A stretch of DNA of 64,000 bases from Kalmusia sp. IMI 367209 (Eukaryota > Ascomycota > Dothideomycetes > Pleosporales > Didymosphaeriaceae), in assembly GCA_027946365.1 (NCBI GenBank), contig JAPEUQ010000002.1, positions 1,302,001 through 1,366,000 on the forward strand. The letters are read 5' to 3'. The notes under the pieces are model-generated. The model worked only from the letters and a program-made list of their open reading frames with translations. It ran no database searches and was not told the origin of the DNA. A program made the translations under genes and the position numbers. Positions 34,795 to 47,180 of this stretch are shown in pieces (position 1 is the stretch's first letter; the number at the start of each line of letters is the position of its first letter).

Positions 34795-35567
34795 TATTGA
34801 TTCGATGAATGCTAGGCCTGGGCGGTGGCTTCTTGTACACGTATTTTATAGAGCTTAGTATAGTGGCATAGAAGAGCGCTGGGCGCTCCTCAACGGCCTC
34901 AATAAAGTGCAGCCACACCGCTACCAATTTAGACATTGTCATAGTCAGATGCAACAGGAGCTGAACAAGTTGAGGAGCTCACAAATGCCACAAGGCGCAT
35001 AAAGTAATACTGCAAAGCAACTGCTTTCCGTACATCCTGGTCCTGTCTTGTAATAACATAATATACGGAGACTTATACAAGGTGCTGAGATCGGAGGTTA
35101 TTTGCAGTCTAGGACTTGATAGGGCCGAAGCGATAGCATATTTGCTAACGACCGTTGCCTGATGAATAGTGTAGCAAGTTTTGCGCATGTTGGCATGCAA
35201 AGATCCGGTATGCACGGTTTTATTTCGATACCTGAGGTTGTGGAGCTCCAGGTGCAACGGTTTGAGCCTCCATGCCTTGTCGGGGTTGGAGACATCCACT
35301 GCGAGTGGGCAGAAAGGCCGATTTCCATTCAAGCTTATCAAGACTCCACTCAAAATGGCGAAATCCAAAGGTAAGCGAGATCCTAGTTTCAGTATGGGAA
35401 CGTGGCAAATACAATGTTCGCTCGGCGATTTGGTGCTGGTAATGTGCGATGAGAGGGTTAGGTAGGATGCCACTGTCAGCGCGAACCACGCTTCGAGGAA
35501 ACGGTGATTAAAGAGGTGTCAGAAAATCGGAGCCAAGTCATAATAGTGCTTGTACGCATGGGTATTT

Positions 35568-35591
35568 TGAGGCTCTGTCTGAGGCTCTGTT
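35568..35591. repeat. 12-nt tandem duplication in synthase promoter
   Basis: TGAGGCTCTGT(C/T) occurs twice in a row, differing only at the last base, about 565 nt before the synthase start codon. Could be a doubled regulatory site or a replication slip. Confidence 0.6.
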
Positions 35592-35602
35592 GTCAAAAAT
35601 TG

Positions 35603-35615
35603 CCGAACGGTTCGG
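35603..35615. promoter_or_regulatory. Inverted repeat CCGAAC-G-GTTCGG
   Basis: Perfect 6-bp arms with a 1-nt spacer, giving CCG-N7-CGG, about 540 nt upstream of the synthase start. The paired CCG/CGG triplets fit a Zn2Cys6-type regulator site. A binding role is inferred only. Confidence 0.35.
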
Positions 35616-35965
35616 AGGTAACACTATCGGCCCGAGGTCTCGAGACGATTCCCACTTGGGTTAGGTTTTGCTTTACCTAAGCGCGCAGCCGCCTCTATGG
35701 AGCAAATGCCCTCATGTTCTCTTCTCCACTGCTAAGTCTTGATAGTATCGGATGGCTGATAATGGTCTCCGCATCCTCCGCATATCGGAAGAATAGTATT
35801 CGGACGCCTCTGCCAGCCCTAAGCCTCACTGAAGTAGCTGGAACACGGGGATTCAGGCTGGACTATGCTCGAAATAGCTTACGCTTCACCGTCTCTGGCC
35901 GAGAGCTTCGGAGCAGAGCTCAGGCACGAATGTTGTCGAGTACGATGGCAGCTGTGCAACACTTT

Positions 35966-35972
35966 TATAAAA
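35966..35972 (+). promoter_or_regulatory. TATA box of polyketide synthase
   Basis: TATAAAA about 185 nt before the ATG at 36155. It lies at a reasonable distance for a fungal core promoter with a 5' leader of 100-150 nt. Confidence 0.45.
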
Positions 35973-36154
35973 GCCATGGGCGATGCTTCAGTGATGAAAC
36001 AACCAAGTGTCGAGGTCTGATTCAACACCTAGTACACTCACAATACCTGGAATTTTCAACATTTTCAACTGCCATTTCATCAGATTCGTAGGAAGCCAAC
36101 ACCTACCAATCACCTTCATTACGCATATTCTCCTCGACTACTACAATTGTCACA

Positions 36155-39100
36155 ATGTCCAGCAGCACCAAGACTAACGAGCCCATCGCCCTCATCGGCA
36201 GCGCATGCCGTTTCGCTGGTGGGGCTACTTCGCCCTCGAAGCTCTGGGAACTTTTGAGCAACCCTAAAGATGCTCGTAGTGACATTCCCAAAGAGCGCTT
36301 CAATGCAGAGAGCTACTACCACCCAAATCACGCCTACCATGGCCACAGCAACATTCGCCACTCCTATGTGCTCGATCAGGATGTCACAGCTTTTGACACT
36401 GAGTTCTTCGGTATCAAGCCCGTCGAGGCAAAGGCCATCGACCCTCAGCAGAGGTTATTGATGGAGACTGTCTACGAGGGTCTTGAGTCTGCTGGTCTCA
36501 CTGTTGATGCGCTCCGCGGCAGTGATACCGCCGTCTACGTTGGTCTCATGTGCGGAGACTACGAAGCTGGCACACTGCGTGACTGTAAGTACCTACTACG
36601 TCTTTTTTCTTTCATCCATCGCGAGGAAATCTAATATGGTGGGATTGAAGTGAAGACTGCGCCCGTTTACACCGCCACTGGTATCGGCCGCAGCATCATG
36701 TCTAACCGTGTCTCCTACTTCTTCGACTGGCACGGTCCCTCTATGACTCTCGACACCGCCTGCTCTTCCAGTCTTGTCGCTGTTCACCTTGCGGTGCAGT
36801 CTCTTAGATCTGGCGAGTCCCGAGTAGCCCTTGCTTGCGGATCCAACTTGCTGTTGGGCCCTGAGAACTATATCATGGAGAGCAAGCTTAAGATGTTGTC
36901 CCCTGACGGTCAGTAATAGCCCACCGACCTTCAGTGGCACTCAATTAATGAACCTCATAGGTCGTAGCAAGATGTGGGACAAGGATGCCAACGGTTATGC
37001 ACGTGGTGATGGTGTGGCTGCCTGTGTTCTTAAGACGCTCAGTGCTGCCATTGCGGACGGAGACGACATCGAGTGCATTATCCGTGAGACTGCCTTCAAC
37101 CAGGATGGAGCAACCACTGGTATCACTATGCCCAGCGCCTCTGCTCAAGAGGCGTTGATCCGCACCACGTATGCTCGTGCTGGCCTTGACCTTGACAAGG
37201 CCTCTGATCGTCCTCAATTCTTCGAGGCTCACGGTACTGGTACCCCAGCTGGTGACCCGATTGAGGCCGAGGCGATCGCACGAGCCTTCTATGGTGAAAA
37301 GTTCAGCAAAAAGCAGAATGCTGAGCCTCTCTATGTTGGTTCGATCAAGACTATTCTCGGACACACAGAAGGTACTGCCGGTGTCGCAGCCCTCCTGAAG
37401 GCATCTTTGGCCCTTCAGAACAATACCATTCCTCCCAACATGCTTCTGAACAATTTGAGCGAGACCGTTGCTCCGTTCACGAAGAACCTGGAGATCCTCA
37501 AGGCGCCTAAGGCCTGGCCGGCCGTCGTTCCTGGCCAGCCAAAGCGAGCTAGTGTTAACAGCTTCGGTTTCGGTGGTGCGAATGCGCACGCTATCCTTGA
37601 GAGCTACGAGCCTCGTCGGGTCCTGGAAGATGGATCCGACGCTCTGTCTTTCACTCCTTTCGTTTTCTCCGCTCTTTCCCGCGCTGCGCTCCGCGACAAC
37701 CTAACTGCGTACGCCGACTACGTTGAGAAGAACCCATCCCTCAACTTGCGCGATTTGGCCTACACACTGCAGGGGCGCCGTACTGAATTCCCCTATCGCG
37801 TCTCTTTCGCTGCCGAGACGGCCGACGAACTTGTGTCCAAGATTAGAAGCGAAGTCGAAGCCACTAAGCTCGAGGAGTTGGGCGTGAGGCTCCCCTCGTC
37901 CGTTAACGGAAAACGACCCAAGGTTCTTGGTATCTTTACCGGACAAGGATCCCAATATACTCGTATGGGTGCTGAGCTTCTCGAGAAGTCGCCTGCCGCT
38001 CGCAAGATTATCGCTCAGCTCCAGGCAGATATCGAGGCTCTCCCCGAAGAGCTTCGCCCAGACTTCTCCTTGGAGGAGGAACTGCGTGCTGCCGGCGCGA
38101 AATCTCGCGTCCTCACGGGCGCTTTCTCATTCCTTTCTACGGTCATTCAGATCGTTCTCGTTGATCTGCTCAAGCTTGCAGGTGTCGAGTTCGATGCCAT
38201 TGTTGCCCACTCGTCCGGAGAAATGGCTGCAGCTTACGCTGCGGGCTGGCTTTCCGCTCGCCACACTATGTACACCGCCTACTTCCGTGGCCGCTTCGCA
38301 GGAATGATGGAGAGCCCCAATGGCCCGGAGATCAAGGGAGCTATGCTGGCTGCGGGAATGTCAGAAGAAGATGCACAGGCTCTTTGCGATGATGAGCTCT
38401 TTGCTGGCCGTGTTTGCGTCGCAGCAGTCAACTCGTCCTCCAGCGTCACCATCTCTGGAGATGCTGAGGCAATTGATGAGTTCAAAGAGATCTTGGACGA
38501 CGAGAATAAGTTCAACAGGAAGCTGCGCGTTGATCGTGCTTACCATTCCAACCACGTCCTAAAGCGTCTTTCAGACTACGTTGGTTTGGTCCAGGCTTCC
38601 GGTGTTGAGGCTAAGGAGCCCGCCGCAGGCGGTCCTCTTTGGATCTCCAGTGTGTACGCTCGCCCAGCTTCAGCTGACATGCAATTCAGCGCCCAGTACT
38701 GGGGTGACAACGCAGCTGCACCCGTCAAGTTCTACCAGGCACTGAAGGTTGCCCTCGAGGCGAACGAGTATGCAGCCGTCATTGAAGTGGGTCCTCACCC
38801 CGCTCTGAAAGGTCCGGCAACCCAAACCATCTCGGAGACGCTAGGCAAGTCGATCCCTTACTTTGGCGTCCTTCACCGTGGTGAGGACGCGGCTGTTAGC
38901 CTGTCTGGCAGCCTTGGTACCCTCTGGAACAACATCGGAGGACAGCACCTCAAACTTACAGCTTTCGAATCCGAAATGAATGAGGACAAGACAGCCCTTC
39001 GCGTCATCAAGGGTCTGCCGAGCTACTCCTGGAACCATGAAGGTTCATACCGCCACGAGACCCGAGCGGCTAAGAAGCACCGCACCCAGGTCCAGCCCTT

Positions 39101-42100
39101 CAATCAGTTGCTTGGTACCATGATGCCAGAGAGCGCCCCGCACCACCTTAGCTGGGGCCACCTCCTCCGTGTCAGCGAGCTTGAGTGGGTTGCCGGTCAC
39201 CAAGTCCAAAGCCAAACCGTCTTCCCTGCTGCTGGTTACATCTGCACAGCTATCGAAGGTGCTCGCGTTCTTGCCGGTGACCGCGATGTCCGCGTCTTCG
39301 AGCTCAAGGATTTTATCATTCACCAAGCACTTACTTTCAGCCAAGACGACGCTGGTATCGAGGTCCAGACGGACCTATCAGATGTTCGCCAAGTGAGTGA
39401 AGATCATGCTATTGCGAAGTTCACCTACTCTGCTAGCCTTGGAGAAGAGGACTTGGCTCTGGTAGCCGAGGCTGAGCTTCATATCTTCTTCGGTGAATCG
39501 ACGGAGAAGACTCTCCCCAAGCGTTGGGTCAGGCAGCCGCACATGATCTCCGTTGACAATGAGAGGCTGTATGACTTCTTGCTCACTCTTGGCTATGGCT
39601 TTGGCGGCAACTTCAAATCTCTTCACACACTCAAGAGGAAGCTTGGATTGAGCATTTGCGGTGTCAAGTCTGCCCCCCGCGAATCATTCGGGACCCCGTT
39701 GCTCGTGCACCCGGCCGAGTTGGACGGTGGTATTCAGTCGCTTATCCTCGCCTACAGCTATCCCGATGACGACCAGCTGCTCAATATGCACTTGCCTACG
39801 AGCATGAGCAGCATCCGTATTAACCCTGCCCTTTGCCAGTCTATGACCGACATCGTTGCCGACTCCAAACTGGGCGTTGGCAGCGGCCCTGGCTTCTCCG
39901 GTGATGTCAGCATGTTCACCAACGACTCTGCCTGCGCTGCTATTCAAATGCAATCCGTTGAGCTGAAGCCCCTTGGTGCTCTCACTGCCAAGGATGACCG
40001 CAAGGTTTTCTCTAAGTGGCACTGGCTCAAGAACAACCTTGATGGCGAGAATGCTGCTTCCGATACGCAAGTGACCAAGTACCACGAGGATGTTTTGGCT
40101 GGCTTGGAGCGTATCTCGCTCTTCTATCTCAACAAACTCCATAGGGATGTGCCCGCCGACTCCCCGTTGAGGTCAGATGCTTCCCACAAGCATTACCTCC
40201 AATACGCTACCCACATCGTCAAACTTGTTGAGCAAGGCTTTCATCCATTTGTCGACAAGGAGTGGCTGAACGACACTGAGGAAGACTTGCACAAGGGCAC
40301 CAGCCACCTTTCTCACCTCATCGACTACGATATGATGCACCTTGTTGGGCAGCAGATGCCTCGTGTCTTTAAGGGAGAAACCATGATGATTGAAGAGATG
40401 CGTGCCAGCGGTATTCTAGACAACTACTATGGCGCTGCTTTCGGGTCTATGGAGGCCGGAAGGTGGATTGGTAAGACTATCGCACAGCTCGCTGAAAGGT
40501 ACCCTCATCTCAACATCTTGGAGGTCGGCGCTGGTACTGGTGGTGCTACAAGGAGAGTTCTTGGCGAGATCGGCTCCAAGTTCCTCTCGTACACCTTCAC
40601 TGACGTGTCGACGGGTTTCTTCGAGAAGGCTGGCGAGGTCTTCTCGGAACACAAGGACCGCATGGTTTTCAAGACTTTCGACTGTGGTCAAGATCCTGTC
40701 GCTCAAGGCTTTGCTGAGGGCTCGTGCGATGTTATTGTTGCCTTCCTTGTCATCCACGCTACCCCAGACCTGGAGCTCACAATGCGCAACATCCGTAGGC
40801 TCTTGAAGCCTGGAGGTTTCGTCATCATTGGTGAGGGCACGCATAACGGCCAGCCTATTGGTAGCGCAGGTTTCATTTTCGGATCCCTTCCAGGTTGGTG
40901 GCTCGGTGCGGACACTGGCCGACCTCTCTCGCCATTCGTGTCTACTCAGGAGTGGGAGCGGCTGCTCAAGTGCAGCGGATTCTCTGGCATCGATTCAACT
41001 GCTCCTCAGGCCTTCCAAGATGTCCTTGGCATGACGGTCTTTGCAGCACAAGCTGTCGATGACACCGTCAACTTCCTCCGAGAGCCGCTCAACCCGGAGG
41101 TCCGCAACAGCGCTGCAGTTCCGCCGATGAAGAGTCTCGTTGTCATCGGTGGCAGCACTGAGAAGACCAACGCTCTTGTCCAATCTACCACAGACATCCT
41201 CAAGGACAGTGCGTTAGAGGTCCACTCTTTCGATACCTTGACTTCGGTTGACTTCAGCCTTATTGACGCTGATACGACCGTGGTCAGCTTCTCTGAGCTT
41301 GACAAGGCTGTCTACAAAGACTTGACTGCGGAAGAATGGGACGCGTTCCAGACTCTGTTCACCACCCCTCAGAAGCTCTTCTGGCTTACTAGCGGTCGTT
41401 TGTCCGAGGATCCCTTCTCTAACATGTCGGTTGGTTTTGCACGAACGGCGGTATATGAGACCGCTGCTCTCCGTTTCCAAAATATCGAAATTCCGGACCT
41501 TAGCGTAACTGATGCTCAGAGCCTGGCTGAGAAAGTTCTTCGCTTCCACGCTGCTGCAAGCGTCCCGAACCAGATTGGCTGGCCGCTGGAGCCTGAACTC
41601 CTCATCAACGCTGAGGGTGAAGAGCTCGTACCTCGTCTCCGGCACATTACTGCCCGTAACGACCGTTACAACTCGGCTCGCCGTCCTATTGCCCACCCGA
41701 CGGACATTGCTAAGACTCCTGCCGCCCTTAAACAAGATGCTGAGGGCTGGACCTTGAAGGAGTTGTCCAGTTGGGGTATCCCTGTTGACTCTGACTCTCA
41801 AATCAGTCTCCAGGTCAGCCACGCTGTCAAGTCGGCGCTGCGAACATCCCATGGCCATCAGTTCCTCGTTTTGGGGACTGAGTCCAAGAGCGGAGAGCAG
41901 TATTTGGCATTGGTACCATCCCTCCTTTCCGTCGTATATCTGTCTAAGGAGTCGGCCATCCCCGCACCTGCTTCTGCAGATGCACAACTTCTCTCTTCAC
42001 TGGCTGCTCGTCTCATCTCTCTGGCTGTGGTCGATCCTCTTGTTGGTGGAGAGACTATTGTCGTTCACAACGCCACCGAGCAACTCGCCGATGCTATCTC

Positions 42101-44978
42101 CAGCCAAGCTTCAAGCAAGGGTGTCCGCGCTGTTTTCGTCGCGGACTCTACACAGCAAGGTGTGCCTGATTCGTGGACTAAGCTTGAGCCTTTCATGATG
42201 CAATCTGAAATCGCTGCTGTCTTGCCCGCTAATACTGCCTCGTTCGTCGACTTGTCCATTGAGAAGTCAGTCAATAGCTCTACGATTGTGGCCAGCCTGC
42301 CCGAGCACGCCCGCAAGGAGACCATTGCTTCTCTATACTCTACCTCCGGCTGGGAGAGTAGCCCTTCATCAACCAAATTCTTGGGCCAATTGCTTCAACG
42401 TGCTCTTCATAGCACGACTAAGAGCACTGTTGCTTCTACTGTTGGTATCGATGCCCTTCTTGAAGGCGCCAACCCTGAGAGTCCTGCCACCGTTATTGAC
42501 TTCACACTCTCCAAGACTCACCCGGTCCAGGTCAGCCGTCTCGACTCCGTAGCCTTCTTCAAGAGCGATAAGACATACTGGCTCTGTGGTCTGTCCGGTG
42601 CTCTCGGTGTCTCTCTCGCCGACTGGATGATTGAGCGTGGTGCTACATACCTTGTCCTAACTAGCCGTAACCCCAACATCTCTCCCGACTGGATCGAGAA
42701 CCACCGCAAGAACGGAGTCTTCGCTACCATTGTTCCTTGCGACGTGACCAACGAGGACGCTCTTCGCGCTGCCCACAAACACATCGTCGCGACCCAGCCG
42801 CCCATCGTCGGTGTCCTGAACGGAGCCATGGTGTTGCGTGATGTGTCCATCCAGAACATGTCATACGAGCTGATGAGCGATGTCTACAGGCCCAAGGTTT
42901 ACGGCAGTATCTACCTCGATCGCATCTTCCACAATGACCCCTTGGACTTCTTCATTCTGTTCTCTTCTATCAACTGTGTTATCGGTAATCTCGGTCAGGC
43001 CAACTACGCTGCTGCCAACACTTTCATGTGCTCTCTTGCCGCTCAGCGTCGCAAGCGTGGTCTGGCTGCTACTGCTCTGAACGTCGGTGCTATCATCGGT
43101 GCTGGTTATATGGAGCGTGAATCCAGCAAGGCTCTCGACTTGACTGTCGCTAAGATGGCGCTCATGCATCTGTCCGAGCAGGATTACCACCAGCTCTTTG
43201 CCGAGGGTATTGACTCCGGTCGACCCGACTCTCTCGATGAGGCTGAACTCACCACTGGTCTTTTGGACATCCCTGCTGGTGCCGATACCGAGAACACCCC
43301 GAGGTGGCACTCGAACCCCGCTTTCTCTGACTTTGTTGTCCATGAAGTTGAGAACAATGGCGCTGACTCCGGTAACGAGGTCGTTGCCTCTGTCGCTGAT
43401 CAGCTCGCTGCCTGCACGTCTGAGAGTGAAGTCTGTGCAGTCATCAAGGGTAAGCTCTCTATATATAATTATCGAAAATATTCCGACTAACATGGACTAG
43501 GCCGTTTCGCTATGCAGCTCCGCAACGTCCTGCAAATGACCACCGCTGACGATGACTTGATGGCTATGAGGAGCCGTGACATTGGCCTCGACTCGCTCAT
43601 CTCTGTCGACATCCGTTCCTGGTTCTTGAAGAACTTCGAAGTCAGCGTTCCCGTCCTAAAGATCATGGGTAACGATACTATGGCCGAACTTGCCGACCTC
43701 GTTGCTGCTCAGGTCCCCGCAACACTGCTCCCAGGTCTCAGCGGTGGCGAAGCTCCTGCACCTGCTGAAGAAACTCCTGCTCCCACTGAAGCTACACCAG
43801 TGGTTCCCGCTGCCGATAAGCAGGACGACGACGCAAGCTCATCTGCGGGTTCTGATGCTCCTTCCGACTCGAGTAGCCGCGGTACTGGAGCCACTACGCC
43901 AATCGAGGGTGACTTCTCAGAATTCAAGGGCCCTCTCAAGATCAACTGGACCACTGAAACCAAGCTTCCTAAGGCCTTCAACATCTCAACATCCAAGGCT
44001 TCCTCTGCTCAGCCTCGCTCCATCGTGCTTACTGGGGTGAGTGGGCTCCTCGGAAAGGCCCTTCTCTCGAGCCTACTCCAGAACCCATCGGTCGAGGAAA
44101 TCATCTGCATCGCTACCCGCCGCCTTGATGAGCGTCTTGCAGCTGGCGAGCTCCCCGAGGATGACCGCATTGAATATTTCGCCGGTGATCTTGAGAAGCC
44201 ACTTCTCGGACTCTCAGAAGAAGACGCCACCGACATCTTCAGCCGCGCAGATGCCGTGATCCACAATGGTGCTGACACCTCCCATATGAAGTTCTACCCC
44301 GAGATCAAGCAAGCCAACGCAGGCTCCACCAAAGACCTCATTAGCCTCTGCATCGCTCGCAAGACCCCAATCCACTACCTCTCTACCGTTGGCGTCGCAC
44401 TCTTCGGCAACTACAAGTCCTTCCCCGAGGAGTCAGTTGCCCAACACCAGCCTCCTGTCGACGGCTCCCACGGCTACATCGCCGCCAAGTGGGCCAGTGA
44501 ACGCATGCTTGAGGAAGCGCAGAAGCAGCACGGTGTCAACGTGTGGATCCACCGTCCCTCGACCATCATCCGCGAGGGCACCGACGCGACCAACTCCGCC
44601 GCGCAAATCGACTGGATGAACGCACTCGTTGGATATATGCTCAAGACCAAGTCTGTTCCTTCGCTCAAGAACCTTAAGGGCGCGCTCGACCTCGTGTACC
44701 TCAAGAACGCTACCTCGAGCATCCTATCTGCGGTGTTCGACAACACGAGCGAGGGCGAGGCTCAGTACAAGCATCAGGTCGGCGACATTGTGATCCCGCT
44801 GGATGCGATGAAGGAGTTCGTGCAGAAGGAGACGGGTGCGACCAAGGTGGATGTTTTGCCTGTGGAGAGGTGGACGGAGAGGGCTGTTGCGGTGGGGTTG
44901 AACAGGGGGGTCGCGGCGCTGATTGACTCAATGGATGACCCGGGGCAGCCTCACTACCCGAGGATGTTGAAGGCGTAG
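36155..44978 (+). CDS. Highly reducing polyketide synthase with terminal reductase (KS-AT-DH-MT-KR-ACP-R)
   Basis: Exons 36155-36584, 36651-36908, 36961-43449 and 43501-44978 give 2,884 residues. KS (about 10-435) has Cys184 in DTACSSS, His320 in [10 protein letters not shown] and His364 in [10 protein letters not shown] (about 550-870) has [10 protein letters not shown] and Ser647 in [13 protein letters not shown] (about 950-1230) has His976 in [17 protein letters not shown] and Asp1151 in [11 protein letters not shown] (about 1390-1570) has [13 protein letters not shown]. Residues 1600-2090 are a linker-like, degenerate part with no enoyl-reductase motif. KR (about 2095-2290) has LCGLSGALG and [11 protein letters not shown] has Ser2424 in GLDSL. 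R (about 2565-2880) has TGVSGLLG and Tyr2718/Lys2722 in [10 protein letters not shown]. No condensation or adenylation module is present. This is the layout of betaenone-type synthases, whose R domain frees an aldehyde and whose enoyl reduction is done by a separate protein. Confidence 0.95.
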
Positions 44979-46106
44979 GTGGCGCGATGAGTGGCGTGTA
45001 GCTTATATTTTCCTTTTGTATTTAGTCACACTGTGAGCGTTATTGCGATTGTATTATTTAGCGAAATAGATCTCGCGTCATGTTACTTCCTGACGCAATT
45101 CGTGATGTTCATCTTTTCGGTAATTGCAAATTAGTATAAGCCCTTGGTGCAGCATTGCATGGGCAATTGTTGGGTGTGGCTACAGCGGAAATTGAATTTA
45201 GGAAATCCAGCATATGATCTCGATAGTTGTTAAGAAGGAAATCAGCGAGTGAAGAGACAATAAGTCTTCTGATGTGGTGATGGAATTTCACGTGTCAAAT
45301 ATTCTGCTAGACCGTATTATTGTTAGATTCATAGTGGGATATTTGGGGGCTTAGGGTATATAACACGCGCCGATGCATTGATTGTTGTCAAAGGCTGCAT
45401 TGTGTAGAGATAGAGCCTTTGTTTGTTTATTGAGTTTCACTTAGTAGCATATCTGGCACATGTGTTGTACAAAAACCTACGACTTCGATGGATTCCTGTT
45501 CCTGTATGAGTCAATGACCTAGATAGTAGGTCTTTCCATCATTTTGTGGTGGAAGGCACGTCAAATAATCTTTCTAGAGACGCGCTTTTTCTTATCTGTT
45601 CAATGAGTAAAATACTGATTCGAAAGCCAAAAGACATATTATGGGGTTCGCCCCTCATACACGATATATACAAGGACAACTGCATAGACCTCTACGTGCC
45701 TGTCCGTCTACCTACTCACCGCTACCTCTGCTGAAAGGAGTTGAATTTGCGTGAGATACGTTATGGTGAAATTCTATATTCATAGTTGTGCATGTGAAGT
45801 GTAAGCACATCCAAAGCAGGTATGTGTATTGATATATTCTCTATCCAATGCCTCGGCCAAAGAACCGAGGTATGCGGGGATTCATCCCTCGCAGAAGTCC
45901 GACCATCAACAAATTTCAGTGCTATAAGATAATCCAATACCAATTCACATTAAGCAATCTAGGTTGTTGTTTGTGCATATGCCGACCCGCCTTGATTCCA
46001 ATCCAAGCTCAAGAGCGATTAGAGACAGCGAGTAACAGACCTAGCTGCCATAGTCATATAGTGGAAGAACGAGCATAGGAATCTCCAGAGTGTGCCATCA
46101 GCTCAA
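44979..46106. other. Convergent intergenic region
   Basis: AT-rich spacer of 1.1 kb between the synthase 3' end and the F-box gene 3' end. No gene seen; short ORFs are without recognisable content. Confidence 0.5.
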
Positions 46107-47180
46107 TCAATGGCCCCTGATATAGGCTCTGTGCTGTGCCAGCTCTGGATTATCAACCCATTCACTTTGAGTCATACTATCGACGCCGTCAGCTTTGTTC
46201 CAGTTGTCTATGACAACTCCAGGTCTGTACTCGGGATACACCGTTCGTGCTTCTTCTTTCGTTACAGTACCCAACAAGGTCAGCCAGCTCCAGTCAAATG
46301 GCGATCGACAGTCTCCAAGCTGGCGATAAACAGACACTTTTACGATATAACCCCTACCACTTCCATCTTGGGAAATATCGATGCAATAGTCTGTCAGACA
46401 GAAGGAGCAAGACCTAACAACTTTATCGCATGGCGTGAATCGGTTAGGCGTATTTTTACCTTCTGCTAGCTCGGGCAACTGTGTGGGATAGTAATTGTCG
46501 CTCTTACGCGCTGTGAGATGATGACAGATTGCATTTGCATAGCGTTCGATGTATCTTCTCAGCACTTTTGCGTTACCTCGTGCTTGGGACATGGTTGTGA
46601 CTGAAAGAATCAGAAGTTTGTCATCGACGATGCGTGAGCGCTGGAGCTTGGATTTCACGACTCCCTCAATGGTGGACTGATTAAAGGGCCCCAGCTCAAG
46701 TTTGCGGTGAGAGACCCCATGGGCGGGCCCGTAGAGGTGACGATTCATGATCAAGCGCACATGGTGATATGGGACGGTGCTGGCCATTAATGTTCTAATG
46801 GTTGATCTGTGTTCAACGTCTTCTCTGCAAGGCATGTGCACCTCGATACTTGATTGGATAAGATTTTCCCAGTGTGTGTTCCATCGATGGAGCTCCATGC
46901 AAAAATGGCAGAAATATAGAGCGGCAGTGTCTTTCTCCAGCAACGGCAACAGCTCTTCCATCTCCGCCCTGCTTAGGCGTGGTGTTCGAGGAAAGCAGAG
47001 ACTGTAAAGAGCTCGGCAGGTCAAAGAGAGAGAAATGACAGAAGGAGTATTGAGGTGTTCGGAGATCATCAGGATTATCTCAGGAGGAAGATCGAACGCA
47101 CCCAAGCATGATTGAGGACGCTTGGGCCGAACGAGCGTGGTCAGGCTCTCGAAAAGCCACTGGATAATACCCATGATCAT
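46107..47180 (-). CDS. F-box protein
   Basis: A single exon gives 357 residues. After a short amphipathic start (MIMGIIQWLFESLTTLVRP) comes a standard F-box, FDLPPEIILMISEHLNTPSV followed by ISLSLTCRALYSLCFP, at about residues 28-65. This motif binds Skp1 in SCF ubiquitin ligases. The rest, including CHFCMELHRWN and CSFCLTDYCIDI, contains Cys pairs but no repeats such as LRR or WD40; it resembles the large family of fungal F-box proteins with an unclassified C-terminus. Targets are unknown. An ATG two codons later is an equally good start. These families expand lineage-specifically, so it need not relate to the synthase. Confidence 0.85.
   Translation of the reverse strand: MIMGIIQWLFESLTTLVRPKRPQSCLGAFDLPPEIILMISEHLNTPSVISLSLTCRALYSLCFPRTPRLSRAEMEELLPLLEKDTAALYFCHFCMELHRWNTHWENLIQSSIEVHMPCREDVEHRSTIRTLMASTVPYHHVRLIMNRHLYGPAHGVSHRKLELGPFNQSTIEGVVKSKLQRSRIVDDKLLILSVTTMSQARGNAKVLRRYIERYANAICHHLTARKSDNYYPTQLPELAEGKNTPNRFTPCDKVVRSCSFCLTDYCIDISQDGSGRGYIVKVSVYRQLGDCRSPFDWSWLTLLGTVTKEEARTVYPEYRPGVVIDNWNKADGVDSMTQSEWVDNPELAQHRAYIRGH

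Larger units (their letters stand above)
34795..36154. promoter_or_regulatory. Upstream region of polyketide synthase
   Basis: About 1.36 kb. The left part holds the 3' end of the preceding gene. Nearer the synthase are a 12-nt tandem duplication (35568-35591), the inverted repeat CCGAAC-G-GTTCGG (35603-35615), the palindrome GTCTCGAGAC (35637-35646) and a TATA box (35966-35972). ORFs here on both strands do not look like genes. Confidence 0.5.

Noticed and set aside
34979..35473. 164-codon minus-strand ORF near the synthase promoter
   Set aside because: No family pattern; overlapping ORFs of similar length on the other strand; likely 3' untranslated or spacer DNA.
35714..36091. 125-codon ORF just upstream of the PKS
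   Set aside because: Overlaps the TATA box and 5' leader of the synthase; no recognisable protein features.
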